DNA from: an uncultured Pelagibacteraceae bacterium
GTDB lineage: Bacteria; Pseudomonadota; Alphaproteobacteria; Pelagibacterales; Pelagibacteraceae
Length of the DNA: 64,000 nucleotides
Direction: 5' to 3'
NCBI GenBank assembly: GCA_902588255.1
Contig: CACIOK010000001.1
Coordinates: forward strand, 1-64,000
The notes under the pieces were generated by a model, which was given only the letters and a program-made list of their open reading frames with translations, did no database searches and was not told where the DNA came from. A program made the translations under genes and the position numbers. Shown piece after piece: positions 47,093 through 55,336 of the stretch; the stretch's first letter is position 1; each line of letters begins with the position of its first letter.

Positions 47093-47274
47093 CTATTACA
47101 ACGAATTGTTGCAAACATTTCATCCCACTCAGAATCTTTTTCTTCAACATAATCAAGAAGACATCTGAGAGCCTTAGATTTGTCTGGCAAATCGTATTTT
47201 TCCACTATTTGATCAAGCAATTTTTTTGAGTCTGAATTTATCTCAAAAGAAACATCTATTTTATCACCAGCCAT
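47083..47274 (-). CDS. Small ribbon-helix-helix-like protein with C-terminal CxxC
   Basis: 63 residues. IDVSFEINSDSKKLLDQIVEKYDLPDKSKALRCLLDYVEE (quoted by VSFEINSDSKKLLDQIV and KSKALRCLLDYV) has the strand-helix-helix layout of RHH DNA-binding proteins. The C-terminus RCNRCG is a C-x2-C pair. This resembles a conserved alphaproteobacterial small protein of unknown role. It leads the DoxX-pirin-qor operon, so a regulatory or redox-sensing role is attractive but inferred. A GGAG ribosome site and a good promoter precede it. Confidence 0.72.
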   Translation of the reverse strand: MAGDKIDVSFEINSDSKKLLDQIVEKYDLPDKSKALRCLLDYVEEKDSEWDEMFATIRCNRCG

Positions 47275-47306
47275 TATTTTCTCCTTTAATTAATTTAATA
47301 AACTCT

Positions 47307-47336
47307 ATTATATTTAAATTTTTTTACACATGCCAA
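47307..47336 (-). promoter_or_regulatory. Sigma70-like promoter of the RHH-DoxX-pirin-qor operon
   Basis: Minus strand TTGGCA (47336-47331), 18-base spacer, TATAAT (47312-47307). Five of six and six of six matches to consensus, about 33 bases before the operon's first ATG. Confidence 0.5.
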
Positions 47337-47349
47337 AAGAGCGCTACTA

Positions 47350-48012
47350 TTAGACAATATCAAGTAATTGATTTAAGTTTTTAACTTCATCTTTAGGCTT
47401 GTAGTCAAGATTATCAAAAATACTATTATTTCTGTTTACCCAAATAGAACTATAACCATAATTTCCTCCACCAGAAATATCCCACGTATTTGCACTTAAA
47501 AATACAACCTCTTCTTTTTGTATTTTATATTTTTTAATTGGCATGTCATAAACTTTTGCGTCTGGCTTATAAATTCCAACTTCTTCAATCGAAAAAATAT
47601 CATCAAATATATTATCCAGATTATTACTTTTGACTAATTCATTAAGAAGAGCAGGTGTTCCATTTGAGAGAATTGCAAGTTTATAATTTTTTTCTTTCAA
47701 TTTATTTAAAACATCTTTTACCTCTGGAAATGTGTTTAGAACTTTATATAAATTTAAAAGTTCATTTTTCATTGCTTTATCTATTTTAAATGTATTCATT
47801 GATTTTTCTAAACTATCCTCAGTAACTTGCCAAAAGTCTTTATGTCTTTTCATTAAACTTCTAAGCCAAGTATATTCTAATTGAGTAGTTCGCCAGAAAT
47901 TTGCAAAACCTTCCCACTTATCACCAATTTTGTCTTTACATTTTTCTGCAGCGGAATTTACATCAAATAATGTTCCGTAAGCGTCAAAAATTATTGCTTT
48001 AACATTTTTCAT
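47350..48012 (-). CDS. Haloacid dehalogenase type II (HAD family)
   Basis: 220 residues. IIFDAYGTLFDV (residues 7-18) carries the nucleophilic Asp; LAILSNGTPALL is the motif II region; IYKPDAKVY holds the motif III Lys; SANTWDISGGGNYGY ends the active site. The DAYGTLFDV and SAN-x-WD pattern is typical of L-2-haloacid dehalogenases rather than phosphatases. It removes halide from 2-haloalkanoates. Single gene, divergent from rsmE. Confidence 0.85.
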   Translation of the reverse strand: MKNVKAIIFDAYGTLFDVNSAAEKCKDKIGDKWEGFANFWRTTQLEYTWLRSLMKRHKDFWQVTEDSLEKSMNTFKIDKAMKNELLNLYKVLNTFPEVKDVLNKLKEKNYKLAILSNGTPALLNELVKSNNLDNIFDDIFSIEEVGIYKPDAKVYDMPIKKYKIQKEEVVFLSANTWDISGGGNYGYSSIWVNRNNSIFDNLDYKPKDEVKNLNQLLDIV

Positions 48013-48029
48013 AAATTAATCTAAGAATT

Positions 48030-48740
48030 ATGAGCAATATTAGATTATTTTTTCCAAAAAGTTTATCACTTAATTTAACTTCAAAGCTAGATAAACCACA
48101 ATCTCACTATATTAGTAAAGTTATGAGAATTAAATCAAATGAGGTTTTTTCTTTATTTAATAAGAGTGGAGAGTGGGAAGCAAAAATAAGTGAAATTTCA
48201 AAAGGAATAGTAGAATTTAATATTACTAAACAGCTAAGACAAACCAAAAATAGTAAAGAAATATGGTTAGCTTTTTCACCAATTAAATCTAACTATTTTA
48301 ATTTTATGATACAAAAGGCAACAGAATTAGGAGTGACCAAGTTTATACCAATTATTTTTGAGAGATCAGTCGTTAGAAAAATTAACAGCAATAGAATAGA
48401 AAAAATTATTATAGAGGCCTGTGAACAGTCAAATCGTATTGATATTCCCATGTTAGAAAAGTGTCAAAACCTAAAGAATTTTTTAGGAAAAAATAGTGCA
48501 AAAATAGAATTAATATTTACTGATCTAAATACTGAAAATAAAAAATTACACATAAAAAAACAAATAGATAAACCTATTTGTATTATTGTTGGACCCGAAG
48601 GAGATTTTTCTGAAAAAGAAAGAAAAGAGATTTTATCTTTTGAAGGTGTTAATAAAATTAAAATTAATGAAAATATTCTAAGATCAGAAACAGCAGTTAT
48701 TTCAGCTTTATCAATCGTTAATTACGCTTATAATTTATAA
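48030..48740 (+). CDS. rsmE: 16S rRNA (uracil-N3-1498)-methyltransferase RsmE
   Basis: 236 residues, SPOUT fold. IQKATELGVTKFIPI (about residues 93-107) and the SAM knot IIVGPEGDFSEKE (about 188-200) with LRSETAVISALSIVNY are family signatures. It methylates U1498 of 16S rRNA. Its stop lies in a palindromic TTATAA shared with the SCO1 gene stop. Confidence 0.94.
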   Translation: MSNIRLFFPKSLSLNLTSKLDKPQSHYISKVMRIKSNEVFSLFNKSGEWEAKISEISKGIVEFNITKQLRQTKNSKEIWLAFSPIKSNYFNFMIQKATELGVTKFIPIIFERSVVRKINSNRIEKIIIEACEQSNRIDIPMLEKCQNLKNFLGKNSAKIELIFTDLNTENKKLHIKKQIDKPICIIVGPEGDFSEKERKEILSFEGVNKIKINENILRSETAVISALSIVNYAYNL

Positions 48741-49319
48741 ATATTTTTTAATTATTTTTAAAGATTTTTTAATATCATCTCGATGAGATATTCTAGCAAC
48801 ATATTTTCCATCTTTGAGCAATATAACAGGAGAACTATGGTCTATGTTATATTCACCATTTTCTGTAAATACTTTTTGGCTCATGATCCCCCAAGACTTG
48901 TAAAGTAAAAATATTTTTTCTTTTTCTCCAGTAATTCCTACAAAATTATTTTCATAAGAACTTAAATAATCTTTAATAACCTCGGGTGTATCTCTTTCTG
49001 GATCAACACTAACAAAAAATAATTTTATTTGTTCTTTATCTTTTTTCAACTTATCTAAAACAATATCCATTTTGTTTAACGTCATTGGGCAAACATCTGG
49101 ACAATTTGTGAATCCAAAAAAAATTGCCGTTAAGGGTCCATTGAATGACTTTTCATTGATGACATTATTATTCATATCTTTGAGAGAAAATTCTGAACCT
49201 TTAAAAGATGCGACATAATCATCTTTTTTAGACTGTGTTGACAAGAAGATAGGAAGCATGACAAATATAAAGATTACCAAGCAACCGCAGATTACAATTA
49301 TAGATGTTTTTATTTTCAT
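48735..49319 (-). CDS. SCO1/SenC copper chaperone
   Basis: 194 residues with an N-terminal membrane anchor (about 6-26). The copper-binding CxxxC is in FTNCPDVCPMTL (about residues 70-81) and the distal His in YNIDHSSPVILL (about 160). The thioredoxin-like fold contains FFVSVDPERDTPEVI. It delivers copper to the CuA site of cytochrome oxidase subunit II. Divergent from the CoxIII-like gene and 1 kb from coxB. Confidence 0.93.
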   Translation of the reverse strand: MKIKTSIIVICGCLVIFIFVMLPIFLSTQSKKDDYVASFKGSEFSLKDMNNNVINEKSFNGPLTAIFFGFTNCPDVCPMTLNKMDIVLDKLKKDKEQIKLFFVSVDPERDTPEVIKDYLSSYENNFVGITGEKEKIFLLYKSWGIMSQKVFTENGEYNIDHSSPVILLKDGKYVARISHRDDIKKSLKIIKKYL

Positions 49320-49355
49320 TATTGATTAAATTATATTTGTGATTATATAAAATTT

Positions 49356-50036
49356 ATGAGCAACTTAATAAAGAAACTTTTTGGCACATTATTACAAAAA
49401 CCTTGGGATAAAGACCAGATGGTCTTGGATACATCTCACACAGGTAAAACTTTTGATATTTCATCACAAAAATCTGCAGTAATAATTATATTTGGTATCG
49501 CAACAGTTTTATTCAGTTTAATTTTTACCGCTTACATTTATTCTATACCTCCAGGCCAAGACACAATGTATTTATTAAAACCAAATTTACTTTGGGCAAA
49601 TACTATAATTCTTTTTTTTGTAGCATATTTTTTTAGTAGAATTACTAAAGATTTAGAAAAAAAAGAAACTTCAAAAATTAAAAAAAATCTAATAATTGTT
49701 GGAGGGCTAAGTTATATATTTCTTTTTGGACAATTGATTTTTTGGACACAATTAATGAAAAGTGGAAACTATGTAACAACTAATACCTATTTCTCATCTT
49801 TTTATATATTTACAGCAATTCACGGATTACATCTTTTAGGTGGATTATTTTTTTGGGGAAAAGTTTCTTCTAGAGTTCTTAAATTAGAACAAAATAAAAT
49901 CTTAGACGAGGAAAAAAATATTTCAGCACTCTCTTGGTATTGGACCTTTTTACTAATTGTATGGCTAGGTTTTTTTCTTATGATTTATGTTTTTAATGAT
50001 ACATTTATAGATTGGTGTAAATCATTAGTTTCTTAA
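49356..50036 (+). CDS. Solitary cytochrome oxidase subunit III-like protein
   Basis: 226 residues with five membrane helices. FYIFTAIHGLHLLGGLFFWG (about residues 149-168, quoted by FTAIHGLHLLGG) and the C-terminal SWYWTFLLIVWLGFF follow the subunit III/CyoC pattern. It lacks the charged EN-rich segments of standard CoxC and is encoded apart from the main cox operon, which has its own coxC at 53050. It lies between SCO1 and a small membrane protein. It could be an alternative subunit III or an assembly/uncoupling factor. Confidence 0.75.
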   Translation: MSNLIKKLFGTLLQKPWDKDQMVLDTSHTGKTFDISSQKSAVIIIFGIATVLFSLIFTAYIYSIPPGQDTMYLLKPNLLWANTIILFFVAYFFSRITKDLEKKETSKIKKNLIIVGGLSYIFLFGQLIFWTQLMKSGNYVTTNTYFSSFYIFTAIHGLHLLGGLFFWGKVSSRVLKLEQNKILDEEKNISALSWYWTFLLIVWLGFFLMIYVFNDTFIDWCKSLVS

Positions 50037-50040
50037 GAGT

Positions 50041-50232
50041 TTAAAGAAATAAAACTAAAATAGCCCCAACTACAGCAATTATAATTAATAATATATTTAC
50101 GGACTTTAAATATCTTTTTGTTTCAGGCTTTACTTTATCTTTTGAAAATGCTCCTGCTCCAAAAGATATTACAAAGAAGAAAAGTAAAACTAAAACGAGT
50201 ATTGTTATTAATATTCCAATTTTGCTAAGCAT
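50041..50232 (-). CDS. Small membrane protein beside the cox operon
   Basis: 63 residues with two membrane helices (about 5-26 and 43-62) and a short basic loop KDKVKPETKRYLKS. No family recognised. It is transcribed opposite to both neighbours, with its 3' end 4 bases from the CoxIII-like stop and its start 89 bases from coxB. A HIG1-like or oxidase-associated role would fit the layout but is only a guess. Confidence 0.6.
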   Translation of the reverse strand: MLSKIGILITILVLVLLFFFVISFGAGAFSKDKVKPETKRYLKSVNILLIIIAVVGAILVLFL

Positions 50233-50270
50233 ATTATTGTTGATTATATTAGTTTATTTCAATAATTTTC

Positions 50271-50300
50271 ATGACATTTTGTCATAGGTAATTATATAAT
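50271..50300 (+). promoter_or_regulatory. Promoter of the cox operon with overlapping inverted repeat
   Basis: ATGACA (50271-50276) as -35, 18-base spacer, TATAAT (50295-50300) as -10. The -35 is one arm of a perfect inverted repeat ATGACA-TTT-TGTCAT (50271-50285), a good position for a repressor or activator. The ATG of coxB is 22 bases after the -10. Confidence 0.5.
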
Positions 50301-50321
50301 ATTTATTCTATATAAACGTAT

Positions 50322-51164
50322 ATGCATCCAGGTATTATATTTTTTTTGGTTATTCTAGGGTCAGTATTATTTCATATTTTCACCCCTTGGTATTGGACAG
50401 ACGTTGCTTCCAACTGGGGAGGAATGGACGATACTATAACTTTAACATTTTGGATTGGAGGAGGTGTTTTTATAGCTGTATGCCTTTTCATGGTTTACTG
50501 TGTTTTTAAGTTTTCTTATAAAGAAGAGAGAAGAGCGGAGTATAAACCTGAAGATAAAAGATTAGAAAAAATACTTACATGGGCGACTACAATAGGTGTT
50601 GTAGCTTTATTAGCTCCGGGACTGGTGATCTGGAATAATTATGTTAACGTTCCTAAGAATGCAATTGAAGTTGATGTAATGGCTTGGCAGTGGGGATGGC
50701 AATATAGACTTCCAGGAAAAGATGGAAAATTAGGTACAACCCAAATAGTTAACATAAATGATGATAATCCTTTTGGAATTAACTCAGACGATCCTTATGG
50801 AAAAGATGATGTAATGATACAAAGCGATGTTTTAAATCTTCAAAATGATAAACCAGTTAAAATATTACTAAGATCAGTTGATGTTCTTCACAATTGGTAT
50901 GTTCCTCAATTTAGAGCAAAGATGGATGCAGTTCCAGGAATTGTAACTTATTACTGGTTCGAACCTAATAAAGTAGGAGAGTATGAAGTTTTGTGTGTTG
51001 AATATTGCGGTGTAGGACATTATGCAATGAGAGGTGGAGTTATCGTTCAGGATGAAAAAGATTATAAAAACTGGCTTGGACAGCAAGAAACTTATTCGGA
51101 TTTAATAGCAAAACAGGAAAATAAAGAAATTAACAAAAAACAATTAGCAAAAAAAACTGATTAA
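50322..51164 (+). CDS. coxB: Cytochrome c oxidase subunit II
   Basis: 280 residues. Two membrane helices (about 4-20 and 40-66, a third hydrophobic stretch near 90-108), then the periplasmic cupredoxin. The CuA site is complete: His in DVLHNWYVP and Cys, Glu, Cys, His, Met in CVEYCGVGHYAM. The Trp-rich AWQWGWQYR accepts electrons from the donor. A polar insertion NDDNPFGINSDDPYG (about residues 149-163) lies inside the domain. It starts the cox operon. Confidence 0.95.
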   Translation: MHPGIIFFLVILGSVLFHIFTPWYWTDVASNWGGMDDTITLTFWIGGGVFIAVCLFMVYCVFKFSYKEERRAEYKPEDKRLEKILTWATTIGVVALLAPGLVIWNNYVNVPKNAIEVDVMAWQWGWQYRLPGKDGKLGTTQIVNINDDNPFGINSDDPYGKDDVMIQSDVLNLQNDKPVKILLRSVDVLHNWYVPQFRAKMDAVPGIVTYYWFEPNKVGEYEVLCVEYCGVGHYAMRGGVIVQDEKDYKNWLGQQETYSDLIAKQENKEINKKQLAKKTD

Positions 51165-51198
51165 ATGATAAACATATTAATATATATAAAGGAAAAAA

Positions 51199-53037
51199 AT
51201 GTCAGAAGAATTTAACGATAATAAAACAATTCACGCTCAATCTTCAGAAACTATTTCCGGTGGTGGTTCTAGTGCTGCACCAGATATAGATTATGTAAGA
51301 CCTGCTGAAGTAGAAGAGCAAGATTTGTATCATGGACACAGTTTTATTACTAAATGGGTTTTCTGTCAGGACGCTAAGGTTATAGGTGTACAATATTTTC
51401 TTCTAGCAACATTTACTGGAATAGTTGGCCTTATTCTTTCATGGTTAATGCGTTTACAATTAGGGTTTCCAGGAGCAGCCGGTTTTATGACTGCAGAGCA
51501 CTACTATCAGTTTGTTACCATGCATGGAATGATAATGGTGGTTTATTTTTTAACCGCACTTTTTCTTGGAGGCTTTGGAAATTACTTAATTCCACTAATG
51601 GTTGGAGCTAGAGATATGGTCTTTCCTTATCTTAACATGGTCAGTTTTTGGATGTTTTTTATTGCTGTTGGAGTTTTAATGGCAAGCTTTTTTGTTCCAG
51701 GTGGACCAACTGGAGCTGGATGGACACTTTATCCTCCACAAACTATTTTAGAAGGAACTCCAGGATCTGGAGCGGGAATATTACTAATGTGTTTATCATT
51801 AATTTTATTTGTAGCTGGATTTACTATGGGAGGACTAAACTACTTAATTACTATCTTACAAGCACGTACTAGGGGCATGACATTAATGAGGATGCCTTTG
51901 ACAGTTTGGGGTATTTTTACAGCAACTGTTCTAGCGATGCTAGCTTTCCCAGCCTTATTAGTAGGCGCTCTAATGATGAGCTTAGATAAAGTTCTTGGGA
52001 CAAGTTTTTTTATGCCAACGATATTAAAAGCTGGTGAAGTATTAGAATATGGCGGAGGAAGTCCAATTCTTTTTCAACACTTGTTTTGGTTTTTTGGGCA
52101 TCCAGAAGTTTATATTGTTGCATTACCTGCTTTTGGAATAGTTTCAGATTTAATTTCTGTTCATTCTAGAAAAAATATATTTGGCTATAGAATGATGGTT
52201 TGGGCCATCGTTGGTATTGGAGCTTTAAGCTTTTTTGTTTGGGCTCACCATATGTATGTTAGCGGTATGAATCCATGGTTTGGTTTCTTTTTTGCAACTA
52301 CAACACTTATTATAGCAGTTCCCACCGCAATGAAGGTGTACAATTGGATTTTAACTCTTTGGAGAGGAAATATTAGAATGAATACCGTTATGCTTTGGTG
52401 TCTTGGTTTTATCGTTACATTTGTAAACGGAGGTATTACAGGTATTTTCTTAGGGAATGTTTCTGTTGATGTACCATTATCAGATACATATTTTGTTATC
52501 GCACACTTTCATATGGTGATGGGTATAGCACCACTTATGGTAATTATGGGAGCGGTTTACCATTGGTTTCCTTTAGTATCAGGAAGATTCTTAGATGAAA
52601 AATTAGGAAAGTGGCATTTTTGGACAACCTTTTTAGGAGCTTATTCAATATATTTCCCAATGCATTACTTAGGATTTATTGGAGTACCAAGAAGATACTT
52701 TGAAATGTATGACAGCCCATATATGACATCGGCAGTTGGAATGAACGAATTTATAAGTCTTGCAGCTTTCCTAGTTGGAGCTGCACAATTTATATTAATT
52801 TATAACATTATAAAAACTTTGAAAACAGGGAAACGAGCAGGATCTAATCCTTGGAAAGCATGTTCGCTAGAATGGCTTACACCATCAGTTCCACCAGAAC
52901 ATGGAAATTGGGGCGATAGACTCCCAGTGGTTCATAGATGGTGTTACGACTACAGTGTTCCAGGAGCAAAAGAGGATTTTATAACTCAAACAACTCCTCC
53001 AAGTGAAGTTCAAAATACCGGAGTAGAAAAAACATAG
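51199..53037 (+). CDS. coxA: Cytochrome c oxidase subunit I (A1-type heme-copper oxidase)
   Basis: 612 residues with twelve helices and an extra 40-residue polar N-terminus. Heme a His in MHGMIMV, CuB His/Glu/Tyr in HPEVYIVALPAFG, CuB His pair in WAHHMYVSG, and heme His pair in HFHMVMG are all present. The Glu of HPEVY marks the A1 family. It reduces oxygen to water while pumping protons. Ribosome site AAGGA precedes the ATG. Confidence 0.97.
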   Translation: MSEEFNDNKTIHAQSSETISGGGSSAAPDIDYVRPAEVEEQDLYHGHSFITKWVFCQDAKVIGVQYFLLATFTGIVGLILSWLMRLQLGFPGAAGFMTAEHYYQFVTMHGMIMVVYFLTALFLGGFGNYLIPLMVGARDMVFPYLNMVSFWMFFIAVGVLMASFFVPGGPTGAGWTLYPPQTILEGTPGSGAGILLMCLSLILFVAGFTMGGLNYLITILQARTRGMTLMRMPLTVWGIFTATVLAMLAFPALLVGALMMSLDKVLGTSFFMPTILKAGEVLEYGGGSPILFQHLFWFFGHPEVYIVALPAFGIVSDLISVHSRKNIFGYRMMVWAIVGIGALSFFVWAHHMYVSGMNPWFGFFFATTTLIIAVPTAMKVYNWILTLWRGNIRMNTVMLWCLGFIVTFVNGGITGIFLGNVSVDVPLSDTYFVIAHFHMVMGIAPLMVIMGAVYHWFPLVSGRFLDEKLGKWHFWTTFLGAYSIYFPMHYLGFIGVPRRYFEMYDSPYMTSAVGMNEFISLAAFLVGAAQFILIYNIIKTLKTGKRAGSNPWKACSLEWLTPSVPPEHGNWGDRLPVVHRWCYDYSVPGAKEDFITQTTPPSEVQNTGVEKT

Positions 53038-53049
53038 ATAATCAATAAT

Positions 53050-53760
53050 ATGTCAGACCCTAAAATAGAAGGACTGGAACTTAAACCTGGATTTAGAGGC
53101 ATGGCTCAAGACACTGGTTCTGACCAAACCATGTTTAAAGGTGTACATTGGGGAAAAGCAATGATGTGGATCTTTTTATTAAGTGATACATTTATATTTA
53201 GTTGTTTTTTAATTTCATACATGAAAGGGAGAGGATCGACGCCAGTTGAGTGGCCTAATCCAAGCGAAGTATTTGCTCTTAATGCATTTGGAGTTCCGGT
53301 TCCACTTTTATTGATTGCGATAATGACATTTGTTTTGATTACGAGCAGTGGAACAATGGCGCTTGCAGTTAAATATGGATATGAAAAAAATAGAAAGATG
53401 TGTGGTTGGCTTGTATTAGCTACTGCACTAGGTGGATTAACTTTTGTTGGTATGCAGGCATTTGAATGGTCAAAACTCATTCATGAAGGGGTAAGGCCAT
53501 GGGAAAATCCTTTTGGCGCTCCTCAATTTGGTTCTTTTTTCTTTATGATAACAGGGTTTCATGGGACCCACGTTACGTTTGGAGTAATTTTCTTATTTAT
53601 TTATGCATATAAAGTATTTGCAGGCCATTATGACGAAGGCAAAAGAGGTTGGTTTACTACAATGAAGGGTGATTATGTAGAAATCGAAATTCTTGGATTG
53701 TATTGGCACTTTGTTGATTTAGTATGGGTATTTATTTTTGCATTTTTTTATTTATGGTAA
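53050..53760 (+). CDS. coxC: Cytochrome c oxidase subunit III
   Basis: 236 residues, seven-helix-type subunit though the first helices are weak. Typical text: WIFLLSDTFIFSCFLISYM, WPNPSEVFALNAFG, MQAFEWSKLIHEGVRPWEN, TGFHGTHVTFGVIF and the final YWHFVDLVWVFIFAFFYLW, where the Trp-His-Phe-Val-Asp block is conserved. It stabilises proton pumping. Third gene of the operon, 12 bases after coxA. Confidence 0.94.
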   Translation: MSDPKIEGLELKPGFRGMAQDTGSDQTMFKGVHWGKAMMWIFLLSDTFIFSCFLISYMKGRGSTPVEWPNPSEVFALNAFGVPVPLLLIAIMTFVLITSSGTMALAVKYGYEKNRKMCGWLVLATALGGLTFVGMQAFEWSKLIHEGVRPWENPFGAPQFGSFFFMITGFHGTHVTFGVIFLFIYAYKVFAGHYDEGKRGWFTTMKGDYVEIEILGLYWHFVDLVWVFIFAFFYLW

Positions 53761-53768
53761 TTTAATAT

Positions 53769-54104
53769 ATGGATGAAACAAAAAAAAAAGAACAAGCTTC
53801 AACTCATAAGATAGGAATTTATCTTTGGATATGGGGCCTATTGTTTGTTTTAAGTTTTTTTTCATATATGGTCGATTGGTATCAGTTTCAGGGCATGCTT
53901 AGATGGTCGTTAATATTGTTTTTTATGTTTTTGAAAGCCGGGCTTATTATGGCTTTTTTTATGCACTTGTTTTGGGAGAGGTATGCATTAGTAAATGTTC
54001 TTTTATGGCCAATGACAGCAATTGCGTGTTTTATATTTCTTATGGTTGCTGAATTTGAATACACTCTCTTTACTAGAATATTTTATTTTGCAGTAGGAGG
54101 ATAA
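53769..54104 (+). CDS. Prokaryotic cytochrome oxidase subunit IV
   Basis: 111 residues with three membrane helices (about 16-34, 47-67, 78-105). KIGIYLWIWGLLFVLSFFSYM, LKAGLIMAFFMHLFWER (about residues 57-73) and the last helix match the Cox4/CyoD-type family. It is a small structural subunit. Eight bases after coxC. Confidence 0.85.
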   Translation: MDETKKKEQASTHKIGIYLWIWGLLFVLSFFSYMVDWYQFQGMLRWSLILFFMFLKAGLIMAFFMHLFWERYALVNVLLWPMTAIACFIFLMVAEFEYTLFTRIFYFAVGG

Positions 54105-54110
54105 AGATTA

Positions 54111-54374
54111 ATGGATGGATATTCTATACTTGCTGGATTTTTATTATTTTTTCTTTTATTTATTTACATAACTTGGTTTGGTTTTTCTATAAAAGTTGAG
54201 AATGAAAAAGAACAAGGAAAAGAAATAAAAATAAATCCTTACGATAATTTGCCGATACATAGAAAACTTATCGATAAAAAAAATAGTAAAGTCGAAATAT
54301 TTGATTTAGGTAATCATATACTTATTATTGGAATGATCTTATTGGTAGTATTTGTTTCAATAAATGTGGATTAA
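54111..54374 (+). CDS. Small membrane protein of the cox operon
   Basis: 87 residues with two membrane helices (about 5-27 and 66-85) and a charged loop containing KINPYDNLPIHRKLIDKKNS. No family recognised. Placed between subunit IV and ctaB on the same strand with short spacers, so it is likely a further oxidase subunit or assembly protein. Confidence 0.65.
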   Translation: MDGYSILAGFLLFFLLFIYITWFGFSIKVENEKEQGKEIKINPYDNLPIHRKLIDKKNSKVEIFDLGNHILIIGMILLVVFVSINVD

Positions 54375-54376
54375 CC

Positions 54377-55288
54377 TTGTCTAGTGATACTTTAAAAAAT
54401 CAAACATCTTCATTTAACTTAATAAGTTATTTTAAATCATTAATTTTATTAATGAAGCCAAGAGTAATGTCTCTTGTTATATTTACTTGTGCAGTTGGCT
54501 TGTTAACTTCTCCACAAACCATTCCTTTATTTGACGCCATGATAAGTATTTTCTTTGTTACCATTGGCGCAGGTGCAGCTGGTGCATTGAACATGTGGTA
54601 TGAGGCAGACCTTGATAAACTAATGACAAGAACTTGTCTTAGACCAATTCCAACGGGAAAAATTAATAAGGAACATGCCTTAATTTATGGAATAGTTTTA
54701 TCAATTATTTCTATTTATGGACTTTATTATTTTTCTAATTTCTTATCTGCATTTTTGTTATTCATAACAATTTCTTTTTATCTTTTTGTTTATACAATTT
54801 GGCTAAAGAGAAAAACTCCACAAAATATTGTAATTGGAGGAGCCGCCGGCGCTTTGCCACCTGTTATTGGATGGACTATTGCGACAAATACTTTAACTCT
54901 TGAACCAATTACATTTTTTTTAATAATATTTTATTGGACGCCATCACATTTTTGGGCCTTGAGTCTTTACAAGGCTGAGGATTATGCAAAAGCCAAAATT
55001 CCAATGCTTCCTATCACGAATGGAATTGAAGAAACAAAGAAAAAGATTTTTGTTTATTCTTTGTTTATGCTCCCAATAGTTATAGTGCCATATATTATAG
55101 GTTTTACAGGTGAAGTTTTTCTTATCATTTCTTTGCTGCTTACGTTTTATTATAATTATATTTGTTATGATTTATATAAATTCAAAAAAAATGAATTTGT
55201 TTTAAAAAAAGCAAAAAAAGTCTTTGGATATTCGATTATATATTTATTTTTGATTTTTGTATTGTTCTTAGTAGATAATTTAATTTAA
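54377..55288 (+). CDS. ctaB: Protoheme IX farnesyltransferase
   Basis: 303 residues, UbiA fold with about nine membrane helices. The first Asp-rich motif is MWYEADLDKLMTRTCLRPIPTG (about residues 73-94, quoted by ADLDKLMTRTCLRPIP), and the second is in the loop SLYKAEDYAKAKIPMLP (about 195-211). It makes heme O from heme b for the aa3 oxidase. The start is TTG at 54377, 2 bases after the previous stop; the next ATG is inside the first helix. Heme A synthase (ctaA) and Cox11 are not in the window. Confidence 0.92.
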   Translation: MSSDTLKNQTSSFNLISYFKSLILLMKPRVMSLVIFTCAVGLLTSPQTIPLFDAMISIFFVTIGAGAAGALNMWYEADLDKLMTRTCLRPIPTGKINKEHALIYGIVLSIISIYGLYYFSNFLSAFLLFITISFYLFVYTIWLKRKTPQNIVIGGAAGALPPVIGWTIATNTLTLEPITFFLIIFYWTPSHFWALSLYKAEDYAKAKIPMLPITNGIEETKKKIFVYSLFMLPIVIVPYIIGFTGEVFLIISLLLTFYYNYICYDLYKFKKNEFVLKKAKKVFGYSIIYLFLIFVLFLVDNLI

Positions 55289-55336
55289 AGATTGCGCCCC
55301 AAAAAAATTTTGCTAGAGTGTTTTTGAATACCCTAG

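Noticed and set aside
53106..53480. 124-codon minus-strand frame inside coxC
   Set aside because: Antisense to conserved subunit III; no start signal or family.
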